From contig JAJAGP010001514.1 in the NCBI GenBank assembly GCA_025084515.1, positions 120,343 to 184,342 of the forward strand: 64,000 nt of DNA, read 5' to 3'. This stretch comes from Ancistrus triradiatus (lineage: Eukaryota; Chordata; Actinopteri; Siluriformes; Loricariidae). A program made the position numbers and the translations under genes. The notes under the pieces were generated by a model. That model ran no database searches. It was not told the origin of the DNA and was given only the letters and a program-made list of their open reading frames with translations. Below are positions 11,936 to 24,962 of this stretch, piece by piece. The stretch's first letter is position 1. Every line of letters begins with the position of its first letter.

Positions 11936-12900
11936 TATCTGGCAAGCCACAAAAATATAAAGTAATAAATAGATAAATAAAACGTGAAAGCATACAAATA
12001 AATAAACAAACAAGGTCCCTGGTGGCATATATAAATGTACAATAAGTAAACAAATAATATGTTAAAAAAAATAAAATGTTTCTCAACTTGCCCTGGGAGC
12101 ATGGAAAAATATAAATAAAAATATAAATAAAAATTCAGTGTATCAAATAAATAAATTACTAAATAGCAAACATAAATAAATAAATAGATTTCCCCAAGTA
12201 ACCTGGATGTCATAAAAATATTCTCAACCAAACAGTAATAAAATAAATAAAAAATAAAAATGCAGTGTAGCAAAATAAATGAAGTACTAAATAGCAAAAA
12301 TAAATAGATTTCCCCACCTAACCTTGATGTCAAAAAAATATTATCTTACTGAACAAATAAATAAATAGTACTATAATACAGTAAATAAAAACAAATAAGG
12401 ACATTGATAAATAAAACAAACAACATACTAGTTAGCAAAAAAGAAAAATTGTGAGAATTTTTTTCCAGTCTGTCCTGCATTATTCAGTAACAACAATACA
12501 GTACATACAAATGTATTACATGAATAAAATAATAAATAAATGAACAAAATAAGATCAATTTAACTTACAAAAAATAGTGAGGCAAATAAACGATTAAATA
12601 AATAACTCATGATCAAATAAATTTATTAGCCAAGATGTAGAAAATATCACCTCCAAGTCAAATAATGCATAGATAAATTAAAATCACAAAAAATAAAAGC
12701 GAAAGAAAATTAATTAAACAAGTAAATATGGCTAGAAAATAGATGAGATGGTAAATAAATGTATGCCATTAACTAACAAAGAAATAAACATAAATAATTA
12801 TTGTAATGCCTTTCAAGCAAATGAAACATTAAATATAATACAGTAAAATAGGTAAATAAAAAGAAAAAAATGAACACCAAAAACTACCAAATAGAAACTC
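11936..12900 (+). repeat. AAATA-rich degenerate tandem region
   Basis: About 1 kb rich in aaat/ataa words. In 12134-12360 a unit of about 120-127 bp recurs (cagtgta-c-aaata, actaaatagcaaa, atagatttcccca, ggatgtca). The minus-strand open frame here is low-complexity and not a gene. Confidence 0.75.
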
Positions 12901-13927
12901 AAATAGTGTTGGAGATGCTGTTATCAGTCAGTTTCAGTCACTTTTGGCACTTTAATACAGAAATTTCCTCTTTTCTGTGTGTTTGGGGGAAACATCAGAC
13001 ATCCGGAGAGTTCCGAATGCGTGAACAGGTTCAGTGACTCATTTAAAAAGTTAAATGAGACATCTTTGTGGTGAATCGTGGGAACAGTCTGAAGACGTCA
13101 ATCTCCAGTGGGAAGCTCACCAAACACCTGGTCCTGCAGATCAGTTTTTCTTCTCACTGTAAGCTTTTAGCTTTCAGCAGAATATCCTGTGCAGCATCCC
13201 CCCAGCTGGAATGCGTCTCTACAGAGATGGGTTTGTGAGTCACTCGTAAGCTCACTGACTCTGTCAGCCGTGCTAATTTCCTCTGACAAACCCTGTTATT
13301 TCATCCAACTTCTTAAACTTTAGTGCTGCATGAGAGTGTGAACCGGAGCCCACGCCGTCCCTGATCGTGTGTATGAACACTGAGGGGCCATTTCATTAGA
13401 GACACCTGCCCTTTCCAGATTGATGCTTCCCGGTATGGAAATTAAACACTGAAGTGCAGCGTAAAATCAAGTGAGCAAGTTTTCTGTGGCTCAGCTTCAG
13501 TGTGTATCGGGGCCAATGTTTTAAAGACTGCCAGTCTTTTGGGGTTTTCTCATGTATCAGTGCTGAGAGAATTCCAAGAATGACATGATCGAGGAAAAAA
13601 CCTCTACCTGTCAGCATACGTGAAGGGGGCGTGGCCGTAACTGTCAGCCACAGAGATTGAGACATGATTTATTACTATTTTATTACTACTTCATTACTGA
13701 GATTGACGTGTACAGAGGTCTTTCTTTTACTGAGTGTGGCAGGTAAATAGGCCACACCTCCTTAAGGTGAATTGAGTTAGAGAGACATTGTCTTACAAAG
13801 GACACGCCTCCTTCCCTAAGAGGGACAGGTACAACGGACACGCTTTTTAAACTTTTTTTCAATGCAGTGTCCACAACATTGCATTGTTGTCACTGACTAT
13901 TTTTTACAATACTGTCGTTTTAGGTTA

Positions 13928-14339
13928 CAGTACTGTGCAAAAGTCTTAGGCCACCATTAGATTTGTTGTTTAGCAACAGTATATATTACATATTGTCGAC
14001 GACTGGAGCGAATAATTGGAAACTTGGATTCGTCACTCCATAATACTCACTGATCATTATTCCAATCTTTGTGAGCTTTAGCATATTTTAGCCGTTTCAC
14101 CCTCGATGAAGTTGCCAGATTCTGCTTGCTCAGGTGTACGGGGAGGTCACACCAAATACTTGCCACTGTAGCCCATAGAAGCTGTTTTTTATTCAGTTTT
14201 TTAATACTGGATATAAATTTCCTATACTTTCTGGCTATATTCTAATCAAGAGACTGAGAAATAATGATATATGGTCATTATGCTATTTCTAAACAATGAT
14301 GCATCTAATCTAATGGTGGCCTAAGACTTTTGCACAGTA
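13928..14339 (-). mobile_element. Tc1 deletion derivative, both ends intact
   Basis: cagtactgtgcaaaagtctt at 13928 and gcctaagacttttgcacagt near 14338, next to TA on each side. The interior carries the reversed transposase remnant (cactgatcattattccaatc). Confidence 0.88.
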
Positions 14340-14527
14340 TTATATATGTTTTACATATTATATTCTCTACTTTCTTGGTTTCTCTCTACTTTTATAGTCT
14401 CACTAACTTATTACAGTCTATATGTTCTATTTTTTATTATGTTATTTTTTTATTTATTCTATAACATTTCTGCGAATAAAAACTATTAGTATACATTCAT
14501 TATTTAGGTTATTTAATTTTACATCTA

Positions 14528-14865
14528 GGGCAGCTCGGTGGGTAGCACCATCACATCACAGCAAAAAGGTCCTGGGTTCGAGCCCTTTTGGGGCGGCCTG
14601 GGTCCATTCTGTGTGGAGTCTGCATGTCCTCCTCGTGTCTGCTGGGTTTTCTCCGGGTACTCCGGGTTCCTCCCACAGTCCAAAAACATGTGTGTTAGGT
14701 TGATTGGTGTTTCTAAAGTGCCCTTAGTGTGTGAGTGTGTGTGCCCTACGATGGATTGGCACCATCTAGGGTTGTTCCTGCCTTGCGCCCTGTGTCGTCG
14801 GCTAGTCACTGGCTTCCTGTGACCCTGACCAAGATTTAAGTGAATGAATGAATGAATGAATGAAT
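14528..14865 (+). mobile_element. DANA/Mermaid-like SINE, near full length
   Basis: Head gggcagctcggtgggtagca, B box ggttcgagccc, ctgtgtggagtctgcatgtc, gtccaaaaacatgtgtgtta and a (tgaa)n tail at 14840-14865. Confidence 0.88.
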
Positions 14866-15494
14866 ACAACATTTAGGCTGCCTGAGGAATTCAGGTCCCT
14901 TTTGTGTCTTGCTTTTTCAAGTTTTTCCTCATAATATTTAGACAGTTTTTCTTTGCCCGTGTTGCTCATTTGGGGCTGTGGACCTAGATATTTGTGAGGC
15001 TGTAAGACAATACTCTCTTGTATATAAACTTTGACTGTCCTGTGTATCCCTGTCCAACTTGTCCTAACTCTGTATTGGCCATTTCTGCCCTTTAATGAAA
15101 AGCGTTGTTACGCAGGTTTAGCATGACATTTAACAGTCTCCTCCTGTTTCTGGAAGATGTCTAGCTTAGCGTAAAGGTGCCTGCTGGAGCCGAGCAGAAG
15201 CCGTCCTGCCATCCTGATGGTCGTTTATCTTTGTCTGAGGTGCAGCCAGCTCTGGAGCTTAATGACTGTTTCTTTCAAAGCGAGTAACATGACCTTTATT
15301 CTGAAGTCCTATCACTGTGCTTCATCACCAGGCTTTGCTTCATGCTGTTAACCTAAAGCCAGCAGGGTCCAGTGATCTGCTTTACGATCCTCCCCAAAAT
15401 GTTGTTGCATTTAGATAAGCCTCAGAGAGGACAGAAGGGAGGGCCCTACCTCTCATTTGGGCTTTATGGTTAAAACTCTTCCCACTTAATCCAG

Positions 15495-15655
15495 TTCAGG
15501 GTTGCTAACAGGCACCACAGGGTACATGATTGGGACACACACTTGTCTTTGGAATGTGCGAGGAAACTGGTGTACCTGGAGGAAGCCCACTCAGACACAG
15601 GAGAACCTTTGAACCCATGTTTAACCACTGCACCAGCATGCCACCCATTTCGTTC
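15495..15655 (-). mobile_element. DANA-like SINE fragment
   Basis: Has ggaatgtgcgaggaaactgg, gtacctggaggaagcccac and aacccatgtttaaccactgc, a reversed and decayed copy. Confidence 0.5.
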
Positions 15656-15674
15656 TGCATTATGTTACGTTACT

Positions 15675-16375
15675 AGTAGGGGTGACACGAAGCATCGCGA
15701 TGCAAACACGAGTCAATGTCTATCGTCTATGCATGCATCGTCTATTGGGATAATGCGTTCTTGATTCTTCTTTGATTTTATGTAATACATCTAATGATAT
15801 GGGATCAGTAGTCAGTATTGGCTGTTGCAAAAATGTCAAATGCGTTCTGTTTATTATGCCATCTGACTCAGTTGCTTTTTTTGAACACCAGAGGGTGCAA
15901 TCATTTGTCGTTTTTCCGTACACATACCTGCAGTTGGAACCTTGTTAAGGTAAAGATGAAGTTGAGATTGAGGATAATTAAAGGCTCAGTGAGCTTGTTT
16001 GATTACTTTGATTTTCAATTTAAGGTAGCACTCAGTTATTTAAATTTGGGGAAGCTCTTAGAAGAGCACATTTTTTGCTGTAGTGTTATTTAAAACTCCT
16101 TCTACTATATTTTAATTGCAGTCAGCTAAAGATTGTTTTTGTTGAGTTTTTATACAGGAAAAGTGCACAATTTTGAATTGTTATTATTCAGAAATAAAAA
16201 GAGAAGATAGAAGTGATAATAGAAGCGTTTTCAATAGAACATTTTGTTTACAATTTTAAACCTCTGTTTCTATCAATTTCTTTTAACTGCAGGGGACTAA
16301 AGCTGTTATGTGTAAAAACTTATTTAAGAAACTTACATCATTTACTCGGTATCGAGAATCGAATCATGAACAGAG
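15675..16375. repeat. unclassified dispersed repeat
   Basis: A small palindrome agcatcgcgatgc at 15691 and the segment gaacaccagagggtgcaat at 15881; the same segment recurs at 53453. No coding motif is recognised. Confidence 0.35.
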
Positions 16376-18000
16376 TGTAAGCTTTTCATGATAAGAGTCG
16401 AAATTCTAAGAAAAATCTACAAATTGTGGGCGTTTCCCTCTTAAAGTTAGGAGTAGATTCTAGTAAAGAAGGTTTTACCTTATTAGACATCGCATCTCCT
16501 ACCCAGCCCAACAACACTGTAACACCCGAAATGAAAGCTACATATAAGCTACATATAACCAAGTCCACCAGTTAAATAGATTAGACACGGCAGCAATCAT
16601 ACCTGAAAAGAGCAGAGCCACATTTTCTCCAGTTCATTGGACATCCAATAGATTAAGGCTACAAAAATGATCGCCATTGTAAATACACTGTCAGTAAAAT
16701 AAAGCAAATAACCATGTGTGTGATTAGTTTAAAATTGGCAGAATTAGCCTGTAGATGTTGTTTCAAAGTAAATACTTATAATAGGCTGTACAGTATTTCC
16801 CTAATTAAGAGTGTGCTTGTTTTTGTGTGCGTCTGGGAGGGGGTGACAACCAATCACAGTCTTCAAAATAATGCGTCATACCTAGCAACAAGGTCAACCT
16901 GGCCTCCTCAATAAGATACGGTTTTTGTTTTCTCCTTGCCCAGAGATGTTCTGAGATTGCTTCTGAGCCACTCTTAAACTAAAATTAAAGCTAAAACTCC
17001 TAGTTAGCTTTTTTAGCTCATTAAGAGGATTTTTCTAATCTTTCTGAATACGACCCCTTCTCTGAGGATTGGGTGCTGGAGCCGGCGTGACTGTCATGGG
17101 AAACAGCGTGGATGTAACATGGAAAAGTGAGGAACGTGATTAATTAGAGCATGTATTCTCATTGATATTCGTCTCCCTGGATTTTGCATTCTTATAGATA
17201 TTAAACCACGTTGCCTTGGTTCCGGCTCATAAGTTCACCTTAAACACAGATCAAAGCCTATGATCAAAGCATTCAGATGGAAGTGATACAGGCACAAAGA
17301 GAGCAAAGGGGCTTGCTTTGCTTTCATGTTGGCTGAGTTTAAAATATCTGATTCCCCTTTGAATGCCAGGACTAATTTAACTTTTAGGATGACCCAAGAG
17401 TACCTGCTGTCCGAGCCCGATCACTTCACAGCTTGACCTCTATTGTGCAGTTTGTATGTGAAAACATAAATGATGGTAATAAATAAATTAAGAGCAGTTC
17501 GAGCTCGGTTTAAAGAAATCATCTGTGAAAATAACAAAAGCAGCCCTTTTGTCTTGTTGAGCCGAACAGACATTCAGGTCTTGGTCGAGGTCCGTCTCAT
17601 GTTCCTGACCTCGTTTGCCTCCCCATCAATGGTACGACCAATGCTAGCTGATCTCCATACTGTATAGTGAGCTGCGGTACCTCTTTATGCTGCGTCTAAT
17701 CAGCGGGTGATTGCTCAGCGTGGGCGGTGTGCCGCTGGCTCCTTGTAGCGTTCGTCCATTATTTCATTTTCTCTCCATTGAAAGCACTTCTGCTGGGTGT
17801 CTGCCTTATGGAGGTCGACCCAGTGGGAAAGAGAAGATGCCTTTGCCTTGAGCATGATTAGTAGGCGTGGTTTACAGTTTTAGTCTTAGGGGTGAACTCA
17901 GGTCCTTGCCGTTCCTAGCTGGAAAATGCTAGATGGAAATACAGACTCTAACTTTTGACTAAGGGACTAAAAATGCAGAAGAAACTCCATTTGTATTCAG

Positions 18001-18032
18001 GTGTGCTATATATATATATAATATATATATAG

Positions 18033-18086
<54 letters not shown>
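18001..18086 (+). repeat. (AT)n microsatellite
   Basis: Almost pure TA/AT dinucleotides. Confidence 0.95.
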
Positions 18087-18087
<1 letters not shown>

Positions 18088-18134
18088 GAAACTGAAAAAG
18101 AATTTTAAATGCATATTTAGAATTGCCGGTATAA

Positions 18135-18328
18135 TCTACATTTACAGCATTTAGCAGACGCCCCAATCCAATGCGACTTACAACTGATACAGTCTTACAA
18201 TCCAAGCAATTGGGGGTTAAGGGTCTTGCTCAAGGACCCAACAGTGGCAGCTTGGCAGAGGTGGGATTTGAACCCTGGACCTTCTTGTCCATAGTCCAGT
18301 ACCTTAACCTGCTAGGCCAACACAGTCC
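18135..18328 (-). mobile_element. tRNA-derived SINE, full length
   Basis: Minus-strand copy with an ataatcta duplication on both sides (18131-18138 and 18329-18336), reverse B box ggatttgaacc and head ggccaacacagtcc. Confidence 0.88.
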
Positions 18329-18344
18329 ATAATCTAACAAAAAT

Positions 18345-18665
18345 AATATAACTTACTTGCATTGTTGGCGTCAAATAACACAGAAAAATAAATTTTTTAA
18401 GGTTATTCTGGCTGCTACATGGGCATCCCGCCACTACAAAGGGGCCAAGACTTGCCACTGGCCTTTATAACTAATATGCTGATTGGTTCTTTCTAATGAT
18501 GAAGCGGGGCTTCTGTCCTACAATCCCCTTCATATTTTTACCAGTGCCCAGTCTCCTCCTTATATAGCGTCTCTGATAACAGACAGGGGCTGTACATCAT
18601 CCGGTGTTACAAGTTTAAAGTAGGATTAAATTGCCACCTACTGATGGTCTGAAACATGGCGACTT
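18345..18665 (+). repeat. ~310-bp dispersed repeat, copy 1
   Basis: caaataacacagaaaaataa, cgccactacaaaggggccaa, gataacagacaggggctgta and ttgccacctactgatggtct are shared with an inverted copy at 36130-36445. It is non-coding and unclassified. Confidence 0.65.
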
Positions 18666-18819
18666 AACGGGGTATAATTTCATTACTGGCAGGACATTTG
18701 TCACATTATAGGCTTGGCGAGGGTGAGAAGTGAAGTTGGCGGCTTTTCGAGGTAAAGTGCACGAAAGGAAAATGGTCCTGCCATCACAGCGAGAGTTGAG
18801 GGTTGTGAGATAATGAGGT

Positions 18820-18906
18820 TAGACTGTATATATTTTCATTTTACCATTGCTAACTCAATGGTACATCTAATTTATTGGTGGTCTAAGACTTTAGCACAGT
18901 AGTGTA
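18820..18906. mobile_element. solo end of the CAGTACTGTGCAAAAG Tc1 family
   Basis: Ends taatttattggtggtctaag...actttagcacagtagtgtac; only the right-hand end remains. Confidence 0.65.
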
Positions 18907-19528
18907 CATACCCAGATGACTTGATAGGGGTTGCCTGGTTAATTTTGATGTTATGTTTAATATTTGGTTTAAAGTTAACAGACTATTTAACAGCCATAGG
19001 TTTGCTTTGCAGCCACAGTCAAGTTTAAGATGTTGCCTCATCACAGTACACTCCAGCATGGAGAACCCTCACCCACTACAAACCTCTTATTTTCTCGTGA
19101 AGATTTCAGGGACGTTGTGGTTCGATGACATTTTTCCACCGTCCTCTTTGTTGGACTGTCGACCTCTCCAGATGTCTCGCTCCGCCAGACACAGTCGCAG
19201 GATTAACTAAACCTTATGCTGGTGTGTCAACTTAAATATCACAAGCTGTTCTCTGTGCTGGTGATCGCCTGAATAAGTGCACATAAAGCTTTTACTGGAA
19301 ATGATATCAATTATTTATTCTTGTACTATCTGTGTATGACCACGAGTGATTATTATGCATGGCTTGTCAACTCTAAGACCTTGGATGCCCTTGTCAGTTT
19401 GGAGCTGAGAAAACTAGTTTACACTGAGATTTTATCTAATTAACCTTTACTGTAATGCAGATTTTTTTTTGACCTGCGTTAATGTTAATAAATAATTTAG
19501 AATAAATTTTGTGTGAAATATGTGACCC

Positions 19529-19960
19529 CAAATCAGAAAAAGTTGGAACGGTATAGAAAATGCAAATAAAAAAAACCTCTAGTGTTCCTTATATTTCCTT
19601 TGACTTTCATTTCATTGCAGACGGTCTGAAAGCAAGACGTTTCATGTTTATTCTGGTTGACTTCATTTCATTTGCTAATCATCCTCCATTCCTGCATTTC
19701 AGACCTGTAACACATTCCAGAAAAAGTAGGGGCGGGGACAATTTAGGGCTAGTAATGAGGTAAAAAATCCATAAATAAATAATAATGTGATTTCAGACAG
19801 GTGGTGTCAACAGTCTTTAAGGAGTAAAGATGTCCAGAGAATCTATAGTTTATCAAGAAATGTGTGAGAAAATTATTGAAATGTTTAAAAACAATGTTCC
19901 TCAAAGAAATATTGGAAGGGATTTACGTATTTCAGTCCTAACTTTTTCTGATTTGGCTTG
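19529..19960. mobile_element. short inverted-repeat DNA element
   Basis: ccaaatcagaaaaagtt at 19533 is mirrored by aactttttctgatttgg at 19941-19957. The interior of about 400 bp has no coding motif. It lies directly next to a transposase relic, apparently inserted after that relic's QQDNA motif. Confidence 0.65.
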
Positions 19961-20650
19961 TTTTGCGTTGTCTTGTTGAAAAATGCATGGATGTCCCTGG
20001 AAAAGACGTCGTCTTGAAAGCAGCTCATGTTGCTCTAAAATCTCAGTACTTTTCTGCATTAATGCTGCATCACAGAAGTGTAAATTACCTTCACAAAGGG
20101 CCCTAACCCAACCTCATACCAGACAGAGCCTGAGTTTTGGACTTGTTCCTGATAACAGTCTGGATGGTCCTTTTTTTGCTTATGGCATTCATTTCTTCCA
20201 TAAAAGATCTGGAATACTGATTGGTCTGAGCACAATACATATTTCCACTGTGTGATGGTCCATCCTAGATGCCGCCGAGCCCAGAGAAGTCGATGCCACT
20301 TCTGGACATGGTTAACGTAAGGCTTCTTTTTTTAGCACAGTAACGTTTTAAGTGGTATTTGTGAATGTAACTCTGCATTGTAGAGCGTGATAAAGGTTTG
20401 ATAAAGTAATCCCTTGGTCATGTTGTTCTATCGGCTATTGATGAATGACGGTTCTTGATGCAGTGTACTCTGAGGGATCGGAGATCACGCCTCCTATGCA
20501 TTCCTTGTGTCATTTAATGATGTTATGCACTGTAGATGGAGAAATTTTACAGCCCAGGCTGGATTAAGTGTGCAAACTGTCATGATTAATAACTAGTAGA
20601 CTCTCCTTTGGCAAGTGTTGATCAGACTTGAAACTGCTGATTTTATGGCC
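19960..20650 (-). pseudogene. Tc1-type transposase relic
   Basis: On the minus strand, broken frames read SPSTVHNIIK (helix-turn-helix end), KWHRLLWARRHLGWTITQWK, then CSDQSVFQIFYGRNE and finally FFQQDNAKQ. These correspond to the DNA-binding and DDE regions of Tc1 transposases. Several stops are present; the C-terminal part with the third acidic residue was not found. Confidence 0.7.
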
Positions 20651-22344
20651 CATGTACTGCTGAAACAGCTGCATCCAGATGTTTGCTCATGTAGGGTAAC
20701 TACCGAGACCGATCCAGGGGCTAGAACCAAAGCGGTAAGTCATTCCTTACGAGAATCGAGTCTGCGTGGAAAGGGAAAGAAATGAGAAGCTCAATAAGAA
20801 CGGATTAAAAATTGTCATCCTTTGGCTATTCGTGCGTGTTACGAGATCGTATAAACCCAAGACCTGCTTTGCAGCAGCAAATCGAGCGGCAAATAAAATC
20901 TGTCACTACTCATCATCTCTTTCCCATTCAGGGAAATGCAATCCGGCGACATTCGCTCCTTCTCAGCTTCCGTGGTTTGTTCAGTATTGATTGAATAATG
21001 GTGAAAGGGGACGAACATGATGGCAGGTGCCGGGGTTTAGGAGGATTCATCTGACTTGTGGCCTTTATGTGATTCAAAGTTAGTTTCAGTGGGATGTGGA
21101 TGTGGTTTCAAAGTCTGTCAACTGGGCAAAATGTCTTTGAGTGTTTTGTAGAGGCATGTCTGGCAGTCAACGATCTCTCACCAATAGGTATAATCCCCAA
21201 AAGTAGCCCCCGCCTTTTTATAGGGCAACTTTGGAAGCATTTGGAAAGACATAGTGTCTAGTCAGACCACACCTTTAATCATTTACATATCTGCCTGAGA
21301 CAGATCTGCAGGCATCTAATCTAATCTAGTCTATCGCTCAGTAGTGAGTCACCACTTAAAACTCAGCTCCATTCTTGGATTAGGATTTGGGAATGCACCT
21401 TCTCCATGCACAATCAACACCTAGCACTTAGTGATATTTTCAAACCCACTTTGCTGTTCTCAGAAAAATTCTCCTTTAAACCACTATTCTTGAGTGCAAG
21501 TGCTTCGACAGCTACCTCACATCTGAGCCTCTGTCTTGGTTGGAAATATCTGCCCTTCAGAATAACTGCGATCCATAATCAGCTAACACCACCGAGGCTT
21601 TTTCTCAAGGCGATTGACCTCAAGAATTCAAAGCCATACTTGTCGTTCCACTCTGCCAGAAGATCTGAGTGCATTTTCATACAGTAAAGTCTCTTGAAGA
21701 GAACAGATATGGCTTACATACCAGAATTAGGAAGGATGAGGGTCAGGATAAAATGGCAAATTATAAGCTAGCAAGAGGATGGGAGTGAATAGAGTTGCTG
21801 CAGATTCAGACACTTCGCGAACTTATGACTTTACAGTTCCTTGCTTTTTTAGAGCCCTTTCATCCAAGCTCCTGTCAAAAGTGTCAGCAGTTTATACACC
21901 ATCATCTGTGGAATTTATTTTATAGGAAGTGCTGTGAGAGAAAACACAAACCTGTTGGTGTTACCTGGCAGCTTCCAGTGACAGCAACTTTATCTCTCCA
22001 AGGAACTGCCTGCTCAGGGTGATGTTCCCACTGCATTTATTTATGTAACATGGAGGAATTCCTGATTGGTGACGCACGATGTAACCAAATTTGACCCGTC
22101 CGCAATCCCTGCTTCTTTGGCACCATCAGGCTGGCTCCATCGGTGGAGCACTGGTTCCCAATGCTGAGCCTCTCTGGTTTGAACAGTATAGTTTCAGGTT
22201 GTTTCTGGCTGTCCAGGTACAGATGTGAGTTCCAACACTGTTCTACACTTGATTGCCTCAGGGCTTCTCTCAGAATGGGGGCTGGGTCAGAATTGGTTGC
22301 ACCATTTTTCACCAACCAGTGGTGCCCCCACATTACAGTATTGA

Positions 22345-23050
22345 CTGCAGTTAGTGGATGGATGGATTAGTAGATGAATATCTGAATAACTGGAGGAACA
22401 CATCTGGACATACAGATGGATAGATTGTTGGTTGGATGGATGAAAACATTGATAAAAGTGAGAGATCATTGGAGGGACAGATTGTGAGAGAATATTTGGA
22501 GGGACTGATGGATTCATTTGTAGGTTAATAGTTGGGCTGATTGATGATTGGATGGATGGATAGTTAGTTGGGCTGATTGATGATTGGATTTATGGATCAT
22601 CGAGTTAGTTGAGATGACTGATGGTTGGACTTGGTGTCTGGATAGTTGGAGGAACAAATGGATGGATGGATAGTTGGGCAGGTGGATATATGGATAGGTG
22701 GATGAAAGGACAGTTGACGCAATTGATGGCTAACTGGTGGGAGAGCTGGACAGATACACTGATTAAAGGGAGGGAAGATGGTTGGAGGGACAAATCATGG
22801 GATGACAGGGGAGTCAGATGAACAGATTGTTGTCTGGACTGATAAAAGAATGGATGGATGGATGGAAAACTGGATAGCTGGAGGCACTGTGTGTTGGATG
22901 GATGGAAGCAAAGACAAATGGATATACAGGTGAATAATAGTTGGTTGGACAGATGGATGGATGGATGGATGGATATTTAATGGATAGATGGAATGGACGA
23001 ACAGACAGATTAATAGATAAGTATTTGGATGGATATTTAATGGGACAATC
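22345..23050 (+). repeat. degenerate (GGAT)n minisatellite
   Basis: Continuous tggatggatgg/ttggtt-type words over about 700 bp, purest at 22945-22975. Open frames here on both strands are repeat artefacts. A Tc1 derivative starts immediately after it. Confidence 0.9.
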
Positions 23051-23057
23051 AGATGTA

Positions 23058-23500
23058 CAGTACTGTGCAAAAGTCTTAGGCCACCATCAGATTAGATATA
23101 GCGTTGTTTTACCAATGGTATAATGACCATATACCATTATTTCTCAGTCTCTATTAGAATAGTACCAGACTGAAAATTGCAACAATAACAAAAACAGCTT
23201 CTATAGGCTACAGTGGAAAGTATAAATTGATCCCTCTAAAGAAGCTTGATCAGGAATGGTCTTTTTGGAAGGGTAGCAGCCAAGAACCCACTTTTTCAGA
23301 AGGGGAACAGGGTGAAAAGGCTAAGATATGCTAAAGCTCACAAAAATTGGAGTGAAGATTAGTGGAAAAGAGGACTGTGGAGTGACAAATCCAAGTTTGA
23401 AATGTTTGGTGCCAGTCGTTGTCTATATGTTATATATGGTCTTTATACCATAGCCAAAACAAGAAATCAAATGGTGGCCTAAAACTTTTGCACGTTACTA
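23058..23500 (+). mobile_element. Tc1 deletion derivative
   Basis: cagtactgtgcaaaagtctt at the left, tggcctaaaacttttgcacg at the right. The interior encodes the decayed transposase piece with gggtagcagccaagaaccca and gtggagtgacaaatccaagt (WSDESKF region). Confidence 0.88.
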
Positions 23501-23834
23501 TATAAATGCAAAAGTACACCCCCTTTTTAACTAAAGTGTTTACAGCTCTGGTGTTTCTCAGCGTGGTTGCACAGTAGATGTAGGAAACTTGTTATACAGT
23601 GTTAGTAATATAATTATTATTCACGGCTCTTATTCTTGAACACATTTCTGCAATTAATATGGCAGATGCGGTTCAGACACCTTTGAGTAGATAATTGCTG
23701 TGTGCTGTCTTATCTATTCTTGGAGTCGATTCGATTTATCGTTTTTAATAGATTTAAGTGTAAAAATAAAAAAAACTCCCATAGAAATGCATTGAGGGAA
23801 TGTTCAGTATTGGGGAAAGTATTGAAACATGCCC

Positions 23835-23995
23835 CTGCATGCAGCCAAAAGTTTTGGGACACGCCCCCGCATGTGGCCAAAAGTATTGGGGGACACAACC
23901 GCACTCCACAAATACTGGTACACACACCCGCACGCATCCAAAATATTGGGACACATCTTTGCATAGGCTAAAAGTATTGGGACACAAGCCACATT
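23835..23995 (+). repeat. ~30-bp minisatellite, about five units
   Basis: Successive units share ccaaaagtattgggacacac followed by cccgcat. Units differ by several bases, so the array is old. Confidence 0.8.
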
Positions 23996-24841
23996 CTTTC
24001 TGTTTGCCACATTTCAAGCCCTGTTGTAGTTCCGTCAGGAAATTCAGATCAGTTCCATTTGTTATTTATCCACATTTGATTATTAAAGCCGCGGCTCATT
24101 CAGACCGCCAGTGAATTATCTCTGACTCACAGAAATAACTATAATACTGATTATGTCTCGCTCTCACATTCACATTTCTCATTCCATTAAAAGCCCCCTC
24201 CATGCTCCATTCTGCACATTTTTGTTTTCTTACTGTGTATTTAGACATATTTCAGACTGAAAGTGACCCATTTTTCCTGAATGTAGATGGATGAAGTCTT
24301 TGTATGCTTTCTCTTACAGATGTATCAGATGGTTTTATAGGTCTCTCTCCTAAACACCGCTGCTTATCAGCAGAACTCCATAGTAATTCCTCCACTCTAA
24401 TTAGAGGCTAGATTTCTCCAGTGAAAATGATGCTACCTAATCCTGTCTTACCGCAAAAGTGCCTAAACAGTTCTTCATATTGAGTAATATGCTGTATTCC
24501 TGCACCTCTGAGCATTGTAATCCCACCTCGTTAAATATGCCGGGCTATGAATAATAAGCCAGCAGTGTTAATGGTGCTAAACTGGCTGATCTCATATGTC
24601 GCCAGTTCCTTCCCTGGAATCGCCTGGGTATTGTTGGTGTGTTTAATGGGCGTGGGTGATTTAATGATTTAATCAACCCTGCACGATGTTCCGCTGCCAG
24701 TCGCGTTGAGCTTGAAGGATTGGGTCACCAAATAAACTAGTTTGGTATTAAAGTCAATTGTAAATATTAAATACATCGTGCTTTAAGATTACGTTTTTCC
24801 TTGATAGTCTGCATTTATTGCTAAGTATATCACAGTTAGTT

Positions 24842-24962
24842 GACCCCGCAATTTGATTGGCTGAGAGACGGCCTAGGAGTGCCAGTATGATAGATAATGG
24901 CACTCTGACCGAAGTTCTTCAAGTATTACTCCGCCACACACACGCATAACCTAGCAACAATG
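24842..24962 (+). repeat. dispersed repeat with GATTGGCTGAGAGACG
   Basis: ttgattggctgagagacg, aatggcactctgaccg and cgcataacctagcaac recur in the opposite orientation at 62575-62686. Confidence 0.65.

Noticed and set aside
11935..12333. 132-codon minus-strand frame rich in Phe, Tyr and Leu
   Set aside because: It is translation of AAATA-rich repeat; no protein family features.
14525..14872. 115-codon minus-strand frame
   Set aside because: Reverse reading of a DANA/Mermaid-like SINE.
22037..23070. Several frames on both strands with His-Pro-Ser or Trp-Met-Asp-Gly repeats
   Set aside because: Those over 22345-23050 arise from the GGAT minisatellite; the rest have no family features.
23835..23995. 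CRISPR-like array
   Set aside because: Units are contiguous diverged minisatellite repeats without unique spacers, in a vertebrate intron.
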